A stretch of 64,000 bases of DNA, from NCBI GenBank assembly GCA_021397835.1, contig JAJFZO010000028.1, positions 4,337,501 through 4,401,500 on the forward strand. Reading direction: 5' to 3'. The notes beneath the pieces are model-generated. The model made no database searches and was not told where the DNA came from. It worked only from the letters and a program-made list of their open reading frames with translations. The position numbers and the translations under genes were made by a program. Below are positions 22,150 through 31,682 of the stretch, in pieces. Numbering within the stretch: position 1 is the stretch's first letter; every line of letters starts with the position of its first letter. Origin of the DNA: Moringa oleifera (taxonomy: Eukaryota; Streptophyta; Magnoliopsida; Brassicales; Moringaceae).

Positions 22150-25100
22150 ATGGGTAGCGAAGAAAACTCATCACATGGGATCATCAAGTTCGATGGTACA
22201 GATTATGCCTTCTGGAGAATGCAAATCGAGGATTATCTGTATGGGAAAAAGCTGCATGAACCACTTTTGGGTCAAAAGCCTGAAAAGATTTCAGAAAGCG
22301 ATTGGAATCTCCTTGATCGACAGGTGCTGGGAGTTATTCGGCTGACACTGTCAAAGAACGTTGCTCACAACGTGGCGAAGGAGAAAACAACTGCAAGTCT
22401 GATGAAGGTGCTATCTGACATGTATGAAAAACCTTCAGCAAACAACAAGGTTTTTCTCATGAAGAAGCTATTTCACTTGAAAATGGGTGAAGGTAATTCT
22501 GTGGCAACTCATCTTAATGAGTTTAATACAATAGTTAATCAGTTATCTTCTGTTGAGATTGACTTTGATGATGAGGTACGTGCCTTGATACTATTGGCAT
22601 CACTGCCAAATAGTTGGGAGCCCATGAGAGCAGCGATGAGCAATTCTGTTGGGAGTTCAAAATTGAACTTCAATGATGTTCGTGATCGAGTTCTTGCAGA
22701 AGAGATTCGGAGGATCGATTCAGGTGAAACATCAGTTGCAAATTCTGCCCTAAATGTTGAAAACAGGGGAAGAGAAAGTGACAGAAACTCTGATCGCAAT
22801 AAGGGCAAATCTAAGTCAAGGAATGGAAGAAGCAAATCTAGATCTGGAAGAAATCTGGAATGCTGGAACTGTAAGAAAAAGGGCCACATGAAGAAAGACT
22901 GTCGCTTACTGAAAAAAAAAGGTGAGCATAAAGATGACACTGCAAATGCTGTAACAGATGAGGTAGATGATGCTTTACTCTTGGCTATTGATAATCCTCT
23001 TGAGTCTTGGGTTTTAGATTCTGGGGCGTCTTTTCATACCACTGCATATGGCAAAATAATAGAAAATTATGTTGCTGGAAATTTTGGGAAGGTTTATCTT
23101 GCAGATGGAGAACCTTTGAATATTGTTGGTATGGGTGATGTTAAATTGAAGATGCCAAATGGGAATATCTGGAAGATTCAAAAGGTGAGACATGTGCCAA
23201 AGTTGATGAGAAATCTAATTTCTGTTGGACAGCTTGATAGTGAAGGGCATAGGGTGACTTTCAATGATAATGCTTGGAAAGTTACCAAAGGTGCCATGGT
23301 TGTTGCTCAAGGAAGCAAAACTGGAACTCTCTATATGACTTCAAGTTGCAAGGATACAGTGGCTGCTGTTGACACTGGTATGAACTCTGACTTATGGCAT
23401 TGCAGACTTGGGCATATGAGTGAAAAGGGAATGAAGGTCATGGTGGCAAATGGTAATTTGCCAGATTTAAAATCTGTAGAGCACAAGTTGTGTGAAAGCT
23501 GCATCCTTGGCAAACAGAAAAGGGTCAGCTTCTCCAAAGCAGGAAAGCAGTTGAAGCAGCAAAAACTAGAGTTAGTTCATACAGATGTATGGGGGCCTTC
23601 GACTGTGACGTCTCTTGGGGGATCCAGCTACTATGTGACTTTCATTGATGACTCAACCAGAAAGGTATGGATTTATTTTCTAAAGAATAAATCTGATGTA
23701 TTTGATGCTTTCAGGAAATGGAAAGCCATGGTTGAGAATGAAATTAATCTTAAAGTTAAGTGTTTGAGATCTGATAATGGTGGAGAATACATTGATGGGG
23801 ATTTCAAACAGTTTTGTGCTGACAATGGGATCAAGATGGAGAAGACTACTCCAGGTACACCTCAGCAGAATGGTGTTGCAGAAAGGATGAACAGAACACT
23901 GAATGAGCGTGCAAGGAGCATGAGAATGCATGCAGGGTTGCCCAAGGCATTTTGGGCAGATGCAGTTAACACTGCGGCCTATTTAATCAATAGGGGCCCT
24001 TCAGTTCCTTTGGATTGCAGAATACCCGAGGAGGTTTGGAGTGGCAAAAAGGTAAATCTGTCTTTTCTAAGAATATTTGGTTGCCTGTCATATATCCATA
24101 TTGATGCTGCTGCTAGAGGCAAACTTGATCCTAAATCAAAAAAATGTTTTTTCATTGGATATGGTGACAATGAGTTTGGTTATCGTTTCTGGGATAGCCA
24201 AAACAGGAAGATCATTAGGAGCAGGGATGTAATCTTCAATGAGCAAGTTCTGTACAAGGATAGTTTGGGCAAGAGTTCAGAAGTAACAGATTCTGAGACA
24301 AAAAGGCCTGAAGTGATCCACTTGAGAGACATTCCAGTGAATCAGTTGCAACAGAATACTGAAGAAGTTGAAGATGACATTGCTGAGCAAAATCAGGAAA
24401 GTATGGCTCCAGAAGTAAATCCAACCACTCCTGTGACAGAAGTGAGAAGATCTTCCAGAACTGTGAGACCACCACAGAGATTTTCACCATCTCTGAACTA
24501 TATCTTGTTGACTGATAGGGGTGAACCAGAGAGTTTTGATGAAGCTTTGCAGGGTGATGAATCAATCAAGTGGGAGTTAGCCATGAAAGATGAGATGAAT
24601 TCTCTCATCAGTAATCAAACATGGGAGTTGGCAAAACTACCACATGGAAAAAGGGCCTTGCAGAACAAATGGGTTTACCGGATAAAAGAAGAACATGATG
24701 GCAACAAGCGGTATAAAGCAAGGTTAGTAGTTAAAGGCTTTCAACAAAAGGAAGGTATTGACTACACAGAGATTTTCTCCCCAGTGGTTAAGTTGACTAC
24801 AATCAGAATAGTGCTTGGGTTAGTGGCTCAGGAAGATTTGCATTTGCAGCAAATGGATGTAAAAACTGCTTTTCTTCATGGTGACTTGGAGGAAGAAATT
24901 TACATGAAACAGCCACAAGGATTTGAAGTCAAAGGTAAGGAGAAAATGGTATGCAAACTTATGAAAAGTTTGTATGGGTTAAAACAAGCTCCAAGACAGT
25001 GGTATAAGAAGTTTGACAACTTCATGGGTGACAATGGTTTCTTAAGGTGCCAGGCAGACCATTGTTGTTATGTTAAGAGGTATGATAACTCTTACATTAT

Positions 25101-26070
25101 ATTACTGCTGTATGTTGATGATATGTTAATTGCTGGAGCTAATCTGCATGAGATAGAGAAATTAAAGAGTAAGCTTTCAAAGAAGTTTGCTATGAAGGAT
25201 TTGGGTTCCGCCAAACAAATCCTTGGGATGAGAATCACCAGGGAAAAGGGAATTCTCAAGCTATCTCAGGAGAAATACATCAACAAAGTGCTTGCTAGAT
25301 TCAGAATGGATGGTGCCAAACCAGTGAGTACACCTTTGGCTGGTCATTTCAGACTATCTAAGAGTCAGTCTCCGTCAACTGATGATGAAATTACATATAT
25401 GGGTAAGGTTCCTTATGCTTCTGCTATTGGGAGTCTAATGTATGCCACAGTATGTACAAGACCGGACATAGCACATGCAGTGGGAGTTGTTAGCAGGTAT
25501 ATGAGCAATCCAGGAAAGCAACACTGGGAAGCAGTTAAGTGGATCTTCAGGTATTTGAAGAGCACTGCAGACTTCGCTTTATACTTCAGAAAAACAGATA
25601 TGGGCTTGCATGGTTATGTTGATGCTGATATGGCTGGTGACATCGACAGCAGAAAAAGTACTACAGGGTATGTTTATACATTGGGTGGTACTGCAATCAG
25701 TTGGATGTCTAAACTACAAAAGATAGTTGCACTTTCGACCACAGAGGCTGAATATGTTGCTCTTACAGAAGCAAGCAAGGAGATGATATGGTTGTTATCT
25801 TTCCTAAATGAACTGGGGCACAGGTTTGAAAAAGGTATGTTGCATTGTGACAGCCAGAGTGCCATTCACTTGGCAAAGAACCCTATGTATCATGCTAGAA
25901 CGAAGCATATACAAGTCAGATATCACTTCATAAGATCAGCTTTGGAAGATGGTATCTTGTCACTCGAAAAGATACAAGGAAGTCAGAATCCAGCTGATAT
26001 GCTAACCAAGGTTGTTACAATCAAGAAACTGAAGTTGTGTACAACTTCAGTGGGGCTTCTCAGCTGCTGA
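22150..26070 (+). CDS. Copia gag-pol polyprotein, uninterrupted
   Basis: 1306 codons from the ATG of MGSEENSSHGI. The open frame extends 26 codons upstream, but those lie in the LTR end and PBS. Domains in order: Gag; CCHC knuckle CWNCKKKGHMKKDC (about 238-251); aspartic protease WVLDSGASFHT (about 288); integrase zinc part (HCRLGHMS ... CESC) and DDE core (HTDVWG, SDNGGEY, GVAERMNRT); reverse transcriptase with catalytic YVDDM (about 987); RNase H (VDADMAGD, STTEAEYVAL, HCDSQSAIHL). All key acidic residues are visible. The frame is intact, but the genomic copy lacks the 5' U3 promoter, so expression would need outside transcription. Confidence 0.95.
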   Translation: MGSEENSSHGIIKFDGTDYAFWRMQIEDYLYGKKLHEPLLGQKPEKISESDWNLLDRQVLGVIRLTLSKNVAHNVAKEKTTASLMKVLSDMYEKPSANNKVFLMKKLFHLKMGEGNSVATHLNEFNTIVNQLSSVEIDFDDEVRALILLASLPNSWEPMRAAMSNSVGSSKLNFNDVRDRVLAEEIRRIDSGETSVANSALNVENRGRESDRNSDRNKGKSKSRNGRSKSRSGRNLECWNCKKKGHMKKDCRLLKKKGEHKDDTANAVTDEVDDALLLAIDNPLESWVLDSGASFHTTAYGKIIENYVAGNFGKVYLADGEPLNIVGMGDVKLKMPNGNIWKIQKVRHVPKLMRNLISVGQLDSEGHRVTFNDNAWKVTKGAMVVAQGSKTGTLYMTSSCKDTVAAVDTGMNSDLWHCRLGHMSEKGMKVMVANGNLPDLKSVEHKLCESCILGKQKRVSFSKAGKQLKQQKLELVHTDVWGPSTVTSLGGSSYYVTFIDDSTRKVWIYFLKNKSDVFDAFRKWKAMVENEINLKVKCLRSDNGGEYIDGDFKQFCADNGIKMEKTTPGTPQQNGVAERMNRTLNERARSMRMHAGLPKAFWADAVNTAAYLINRGPSVPLDCRIPEEVWSGKKVNLSFLRIFGCLSYIHIDAAARGKLDPKSKKCFFIGYGDNEFGYRFWDSQNRKIIRSRDVIFNEQVLYKDSLGKSSEVTDSETKRPEVIHLRDIPVNQLQQNTEEVEDDIAEQNQESMAPEVNPTTPVTEVRRSSRTVRPPQRFSPSLNYILLTDRGEPESFDEALQGDESIKWELAMKDEMNSLISNQTWELAKLPHGKRALQNKWVYRIKEEHDGNKRYKARLVVKGFQQKEGIDYTEIFSPVVKLTTIRIVLGLVAQEDLHLQQMDVKTAFLHGDLEEEIYMKQPQGFEVKGKEKMVCKLMKSLYGLKQAPRQWYKKFDNFMGDNGFLRCQADHCCYVKRYDNSYIILLLYVDDMLIAGANLHEIEKLKSKLSKKFAMKDLGSAKQILGMRITREKGILKLSQEKYINKVLARFRMDGAKPVSTPLAGHFRLSKSQSPSTDDEITYMGKVPYASAIGSLMYATVCTRPDIAHAVGVVSRYMSNPGKQHWEAVKWIFRYLKSTADFALYFRKTDMGLHGYVDADMAGDIDSRKSTTGYVYTLGGTAISWMSKLQKIVALSTTEAEYVALTEASKEMIWLLSFLNELGHRFEKGMLHCDSQSAIHLAKNPMYHARTKHIQVRYHFIRSALEDGILSLEKIQGSQNPADMLTKVVTIKKLKLCTTSVGLLSC

Positions 26071-26128
26071 TTGGGAAGTCATGGCCAGTGCAGGTGGAAG
26101 AAACAATTGAGATAATGAATTAGTCTCC

Positions 26129-26139
26129 AAGTGGGAGAT
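26129..26139 (+). promoter_or_regulatory. polypurine tract
   Basis: aagtgggaga(t) directly before the 3' LTR start; primes plus-strand synthesis. Confidence 0.8.
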
Positions 26140-26652
26140 TGTTGAGTATGTGTGGAGACTTATCTACAAATGGGTATATATTTATCTGAAAAGATATATA
26201 TTTATCTGAGATGGCATATACTTATCTGAAAGGATATATATGCTTATCTGAAAGGGAATATACTCATCCAAAAGAGTATATACTTATCAAAAAGGATATC
26301 TTGAGATTCTCACTCATCTATCTTTTGGGCCTTGGGCTCTACTATATAAAGGGGGGACTTCTACCTATGTAATCATCACAATAGAGAGAGTGAGTAAAGT
26401 CCTAGGGTTTTATTCTAGTAGAGTGAGGGCTAGGGAAACAGTTATCTCTCTTGTAACTTATTTTCATAGTGAAAGGGTTTCCTGCAGTGGCTGCAAAGTG
26501 GATGTAACTCTCAATTGAGGGTGAACCACTATAAATCTTGTGTTCCTGTGATTGTCTACTTTTCTTCTTGCTTTTTATTATTGTTGCTTTCAGGTTATAG
26601 GGATTTGATATTTGATCCATCAACTAAGGATCTGGTTGTCAAATTCCCAACA
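26140..26652 (+). repeat. 3' LTR of the Copia element
   Basis: 513 bp, TGTTGAG to CCCAACA. U3 carries about six imperfect copies of a 'ggatatatatttatctgaaa' unit (26164-26300). The TATA box (ctatataaag) is at 26341-26350. The last 182 bases or so equal the forward part of the 5' LTR. Confidence 0.95.
26164..26300 (+). promoter_or_regulatory. U3 tandem repeats of the 3' LTR
   Basis: Repeated tatatatttatctgaaaaga / tatacttatctgaaagga units, period about 20-27, upstream of the TATA box. Tandem U3 elements often act as enhancers in Tnt1/Tork-type elements; that role here is inferred. They are missing from the 5' end of this copy. Confidence 0.6.
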
Positions 26653-26699
26653 GTGTCACCTTCTCAAGAAAACTGAGTAATATTCTTTCGAATTAATTA

Positions 26700-27060
26700 A
26701 TTAGTATTTTTGAAGGTACACAAGCTTCGTGGTAGTTGGTGTCAGTATTTTGCTCTTCCAATTTACTAGCTTTTCTGATCCAGGAATAGTGAAAGCTGGG
26801 AATGTTTCCTAATACATCTCTGCCTATCCGTACGGCAAATGTTATATATGTAGAGAAAAAATGCACTACTTGTAGAATTCTAAGGTAAGTTGATAGCTCT
26901 TTTGAGATGAAAATCATCAAGAAAGTTTTTCAAATTATTCCGTTATAACAATGTCCTCTTTTCTTGATCTAGACCTGCAAGGTCCAAGCATTACAACAGC
27001 TATAACTGCTATGTAGCCCCATTTGATCATCACTGTGGATGGATGGTTCTTATTGTATGC
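26700..27060 (+). pseudogene. captured DHHC palmitoyltransferase fragment (PAT17-like)
   Basis: The first exon-like part reads SDPGIVKAGNVS, a stop, YISAYPYG, then with a frameshift NVIYVEKKCTTCRILR. The next part follows an acceptor (cttgatctag at about 26971) and reads RPARSKHYNSYNCYVAPFD then HHCGWM. This is the Cys-rich DHHC domain of S-acyltransferases, closest in my memory to Arabidopsis PAT17. Zinc ligand Cys residues are partly lost (KHY for KHC). Intact relatives add palmitate to membrane proteins. The introns are kept, so capture was from DNA. Same strand as the NAP1 piece, about 1.3 kb from it without the Copia. Non-functional. Confidence 0.8.
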
Positions 27061-28380
27061 AAAACTTTCTGTTTATTCTGTGGTTTATCCTCAGTAAACT
27101 TTATTTTCTGGTTTCTACTTATAGTTTTTAACTATTGCAAAATAATTGTATACGAGAGAGGAATACCCAATGCTTCTTAGCTTTTCTTGTGATAATTATT
27201 TGTTATTTATCAGCAGCAAACAATCTAAATGTTACTTAGAGGTTTGAGAAACTAAAACCCTTCTTTATTCTTCTATGCACCATTGACGTTTAATTGCTGC
27301 AGTGTCTTGATTTGGCTGCAGCCTTGTCATTGAATTTCATTCTACATGTTTGTATAGATGGACATAAAAAATAAGAAAAGGTTTAACAAACAAAGTCCAG
27401 TTTTAGTGGTGCATATTCATAATATGTTGTTCATAAACTAACTCAGTGACGTAGCAGGAATGAGGATTGGATGGGTTGAATTCTGATGAGAGGAGGCTAG
27501 AATAGGTAGAACATCAATTTCTAGATGGAAGCAAAAGAATAGCTTTTTGTGCATTTGGGTTGAAGTGATTTGGTATTATTTTAAGCATTTTAATTTACAG
27601 CACTACCTTAAGGAGAGGGAGAGGGAGCACATCATAGGAAAAACTAAGAAAAACTGATTTTAAAAGGTGGAAGACTAACATTCTAACCCTTTTAAACTAA
27701 TCCAAAAAACTTGATTTTTTATTTTATTTTTAAATGTGGGAAAAAACTTATCGTGACGAGAAACAACATATTACAGTTAAATTTTATTTTATATAATATT
27801 ATTAAGATGCAGATTTTTATTTATTTTTTATATTTAATAAATTCCTAGTGCATAGAGTGCTCGTAGAGCTACTGAAGGAAATGATGAAAATCTGATGTCT
27901 AAATCTTCTTGGGTAAGTATTATTTTTTGTTCTTGTAAATATTTATATTTTGTACATGTTCTTACATAGGTTTTTCATTTTCAAATCATATATTGTGAAC
28001 TATCATTTGTTAGAAATTAATAAAATGATATTATGTGGAGTTAGTGTATTAACTTTTAACTCTTTAAATTTAAGAGCACCGGTGAATTGTTTACTTGAAA
28101 TTATATTTTTGTTAATTGATTATTTGATATTTGGATATATTTTGTTATGTGAAAAAATAAAATAGATGATATTTTAGTTATGAATAAGTATATTTGTTTT
28201 AATTACATCGTGATTTATAATTTCAAAATTTTGTACTTTAATTTGTAATTTTTTAAAAAAATAATGGTTATTCAAATGTTAATTATCTTAACAAACTTAC
28301 AATTTAATTTATATTGATAATTATATTAATATTTAATAAAAAATTATTAATTTGTCACAAAAAAAATAAACGATCAACTT
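27061..28380. other. CACTA-1 interior, no gene recognised
   Basis: Probably residual intron sequence of the captured DHHC gene followed by AT-rich DNA. Open frame 27950-28165 is AT-driven and carries no motif. Confidence 0.5.
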
Positions 28381-28753
28381 GTTTTTAATAATAATTATTA
28401 ATTACTTGATAATTACCTTTAAATATATAAACATTTAACAACAATTGATAATTATCATAAACAATACAAATGTTAATTTATTTTTAGTGACAATTTATAC
28501 TTGTCACCAATAAAATAAATATTAATATACTTTTAACGGTATTTATTAATTGACACTAACAATTATTAGTAATAATATATATTTTTAACAACAATTATTT
28601 TATATCTTTTTATCAATCATGACAATCATTGTAGGACTTTTTCGACTCCACTATGCTAGCTTTTGATTAATTACTGATAAAGAACTTAGTGGCAGTTGTA
28701 ATTGCAGTCAAAATTAAAAATAATTATTGCTAAAAAAATTTTATGTTGTAGTG
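28381..28753. other. right subterminal part and TIR of CACTA-1
   Basis: Repeats of 'aacaacaattgataattat', 'agtgacaatttatacttgtcac' and 'taacggtatttattaattgacac' precede the end ...ttatgttgtagtg. The same vocabulary appears at 39450-39500 and 63430-64000, marking one CACTA family. Confidence 0.65.
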
Positions 28754-28759
28754 ACTTAG

Positions 28760-30312
28760 ATATAAGTTTATATAACACATTGCACAAGCTTATGGGTTTG
28801 AAATCTCTAGGGCTACACCAATCCTTCATCTTCGAAATCAAAACAATGTTGGTTATATTGATCTGGTTTAGTGAACCACCATTGTATAAAAACTCATAGA
28901 AAACTTTACTTATGTCTTGGCCAACTGTACCCAAATACTTTCGAAAAAATAACCCGTTCATCCCGTTTGGACCCGAAGGCTTCCCCCAGACCATCTGCTG
29001 TAGAGCTGTCACCACTTCAGTAGCTATGAAATTTCTACTGAGATACCTATTACATTGGAGTAAGTCTACCCGTAACATGATGGCAGACCTGATTGGCTGT
29101 TTGTGGGTTGGTTGATGCGAATAACTCTCCAAAATATTCTAAAAAACCATTGCAATAGCAAGCTCAAAATTTTCCATACCCCCTGCATGTCCCGTATCCG
29201 TATGATCTTATTCGCCTTCCTTCTATTAGAGGCTTTTGAATGAAAGTACTCTGCATTCATATTCCCAGCCTGTAGCCACTGGGTTTTAGGGTGTTGCTGC
29301 TAAAACAACTCTTCTTGCTGTAACAAATTATTGAGTTTCTGCCTACACTTCCTCATCTTGTCTGAAACCTCTCCTGTCTGTCTTTTAAGCAGTAGCCGAC
29401 CCAATTCACCTTGGAGTTTCCCAATTTATTAAGCTAAGTTCCCAAAAGTTCTGTTATGCCGCTTTGACTGGGTGTGCTGGTAAACTTCAAGCTCTGTATG
29501 ACACCCCCGATGTTGTGGTGATCCAATACAGACCTCCAGCTATCCTGTATAACTTGTTGACATTCTAGATGAAGTATCCACATGTTTTTGAATCTGAACC
29601 TATGTTCCTTGACTGTGGTGGCTTTCAGCGAGGTAGTAATCACCAGAAGGAGGTGATTTGATGTAGCTACTAGTATAATGATGTTTCAACCTATCTGGGA
29701 ACAACTCCAACGAACTCTTGGTTGCTAGACTTCAATCCAACCTCTCTAGTATAAGTGTAGAACTAGACCCTTTAGACCACGTGAGCTTTGTACCCGTAAC
29801 TAGAAGCTCTAAGAGGTCACAATCTACCAGGGCCTCTCCAAACTCGATCATTTAACGTAAGGGCCTGCTTCTCCCTCCTCGTTTTTCCTCCTCTGATACT
29901 AATTCATTAAAATCCCTTAAGCATAACCACAGTAAGGAAGATTGGGAGTTAAGTTTTGATTCTTTCTTATTGTGTGTGCTTAGGTGTCCATAAAAACCTG
30001 TGAATCTCCAGTGCATTTGTTGAGGAGTACCACCTGTAATTAGGGCATCAATGTGCCCTGAAGAAAGGGATTTACGCTGCCACTTCAGCCTCCTGTCTCC
30101 ATAAGAGGCTCAAACCACCATTCCTGCCAGTACTGCTCACAACCAAGCAACCTTCATAACCAATTTTTGTCCATATGATCTTTATCTCTCAAACTATCCT
30201 CTTCGGTTCAGTGAGGAAAGAATCAGTGGTTTAAATCTAATGACCATTCTATTCGTCTCACAAACTGCCCGAGGAGACCCAAACCTTGAAAGTTCCATGC
30301 TATATAACTCAT
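28760..30312 (-). pseudogene. LINE ORF2, endonuclease and RT N-terminal half
   Basis: ORF2 starts near 30312 with MSYIAWNFQGLGLLGQFVRR, the usual start of the plant LINE apurinic endonuclease. Around 29640-29430 a linker reads HRFRFKNMWILHLECQQVI. The RT begins near 29060 with VVTALQQMVWGKPSGPNGMN, FFRKYLGTVGQDI, ITNIVLISK and DFKPISLCNVLYKLISK, then is cut by CACTA-1 at 28754. Stops and shifts are frequent. Its second half is at 16830-18170. Confidence 0.82.
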
Positions 30313-30659
30313 GGTTGCCAGCGGGGTTGTTAGGTAACAACCATCGTCGATAAGCAAGTATCGATCAAAATCAAAGAATCATACTTTGTTTTCTTGGAGA
30401 TTGGAGGCATTAACGGAGCCTGCAACCTCTGTCCCTCTCCTTTCCTCTTGTCTTCTTAAATCATTGCCATGCTAACCATGGATGCCTACCTTTTAGCCCT
30501 CATCTTTCTTTTGCATGTTGCTCCTCGAAGCATCGTACTTGCGTAGCCCTCATTCGATCTTGCGTGCATGGTTTGCATGGGTATCTTCTACCTCTTTTAC
30601 TTGCCTACTATGCTTCCATTGACTAAGCATGTGGGCCCTTCCTCCACAAGCGACATTTG

Positions 30660-31211
30660 AGTATCTAACGCCTTGAAAAGCTCTCATTTTAGCTTTGGAT
30701 ATTCCTTCTGATCAATTGAAATCATAATATCCGTAAAAGGCTCCTCATGATCATTAGTTTCTATTCTGGGCAAGGTTTCATGATGGAGGTCCTTCCCAAC
30801 CGGGATTCTTGCCTCTCAAGCAACACTTCCCTGGGTACACCTAATTTTAGGGATGTGAATGGATCTTGTATCCCACTCCCACCCCTAGTTTTCACCTCCA
30901 TTTTCGTTTTCAGCTGGGTGCAAGCCTATAATCCCTCCGTCGTCTGTTTCTTCGTCAAGATGATTGTCGAAAGATTGGTGAAAGCCAGTCCATCCATTTT
31001 CGTTTTCCTATTACCATTAGTGTCAACTTCCAAAACCTCCCCTATGAACTCCCCAATGATCATACCTACTGTTGTGTTCATATACGCCTACGAGAGCCCA
31101 TGAACTTGCATCCAAAAAGGACACCACTGTATCACAGCGTCTGCTACAGTCAACTACCGTCCACCTTCTGTAAGATCAGCGACGATAGGTTGAACGACCA
31201 CTGTTAATGCT
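30660..31211 (-). pseudogene. LINE ORF1 (gag-like), C-terminal part
   Basis: Just after the MITE the minus strand reads VVVQPIVADLTEGGR, then QWCPFWMQVHGL and MNTTVGMIIGEFIGEVLEVD. This is the zinc-knuckle-side region of plant LINE ORF1 (DUF4283/zf-CCHC_4 proteins). The expected CCHC itself was not located. Decayed, with frameshifts. Confidence 0.7.
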
Positions 31212-31558
31212 TAGGTGAGCATTCAAATCGAATCAACGAATTTCTTAAAAAAAAAACCGTAAACAAACTGAAAATCGACCGAATGTAAAAAATAATTGAT
31301 GATCAAAATTTTTTTATTGATTTAATCGATAATTGAAGTAATCAAAATTTATTTAAATTTAAATTTTATATTTTTTTAAAAAAATATTATTAATAAAATT
31401 AATTAATTATTAAATTAAAATCAGTTTTTCGATAGGTTTTGGTTCAAAAAAATAATTGAAATCCAATAAAAAAACCAAAAAAATCAATTTATAAACTAAT
31501 TTAAAATCAAAAAATTAAAAATCGAACCGCATTAACCGAAATCAATGCGCTCACTCTA
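31212..31558. mobile_element. hAT-like MITE in the LINE
   Basis: 347 bp. The ends are TAGGTGAGCATT... and, inverted, TAGAGTGAGCGCATT.... The flanks gttaatgct (31203-31211) and gttgatgct (31559-31567) form an 8-9 bp target duplication with one mismatch. The interior is AT-rich without coding. The TAG-GTGAGC termini and 8-bp duplication suggest hAT, not Harbinger or CACTA. Confidence 0.7.
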
Positions 31559-31573
31559 GTTGATGCTAAAGAA

Positions 31574-31623
31574 CTTGTTCCTTATCGGATAAGTTCCTAA
31601 CTCGTTCCTTATCAGATAAGTTC
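31574..31623. repeat. short tandem duplication in LINE ORF1
   Basis: cttgttccttatcggataag and ctcgttccttatcagataag stand next to each other, each followed by ttc: a 27-base period with two differences. On - it duplicates a SDKEQV/SDKERV coding stretch of LINE ORF1. Confidence 0.8.
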
Positions 31624-31682
31624 GCAAACTAAATCTGGAACCTTCACCTTCACTTCTCCACTCCTTTACAGCATGTTTGGTT

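Larger units (their letters stand above)
21707..26652 (+). mobile_element. Copia LTR retrotransposon, young, with palindromic 5' LTR
   Basis: Flanked by a perfect 5-bp duplication GTGTC (21702-21706 and 26653-26657). The 3' LTR is 513 bp (26140-26652, TGTTGAG...CCCAACA). The 5' end is abnormal: it starts with the LTR's own 3' end in reverse (TGTTGGGAATTTG) and becomes a forward partial LTR at 21928-22112. PBS, polypurine tract and an uninterrupted gag-pol are present. The 185 bases present in both LTRs look identical, so insertion was recent. It sits in CACTA-1, which sits in the LINE. The integrase and RT order is Copia; the closest named lineage is probably Tork/Tnt1-like. Confidence 0.95.
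18230..28753. mobile_element. CACTA-1 transposon inserted in the LINE, gene-capturing
   Basis: Left end CACTACAATAAATAGA..., right end (reverse complement) CACTACAACATAAAATT...; both continue with TTTTTATCAGCAAT / TTTTTTAGCAAT, so the termini pair well. The flanks are acc (18227-18229) and act (28754-28756): a 3-bp target duplication with one transition. The host site is inside LINE RT coding, which reads through when the element is removed. It is 10524 bp including a nested Copia, about 5.6 kb without. No TNP2 transposase is seen, so it was mobilised by another element. It carries pieces of at least two host genes on +. Confidence 0.85.

Noticed and set aside
22539..22940. 133-codon minus-strand frame in the Copia element
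   Set aside because: Antisense of the basic Gag/CCHC region; codon pattern follows the + frame.
26402..26623. Minus-strand frame repeating the palindrome-arm protein
   Set aside because: Antisense of the 3' LTR.
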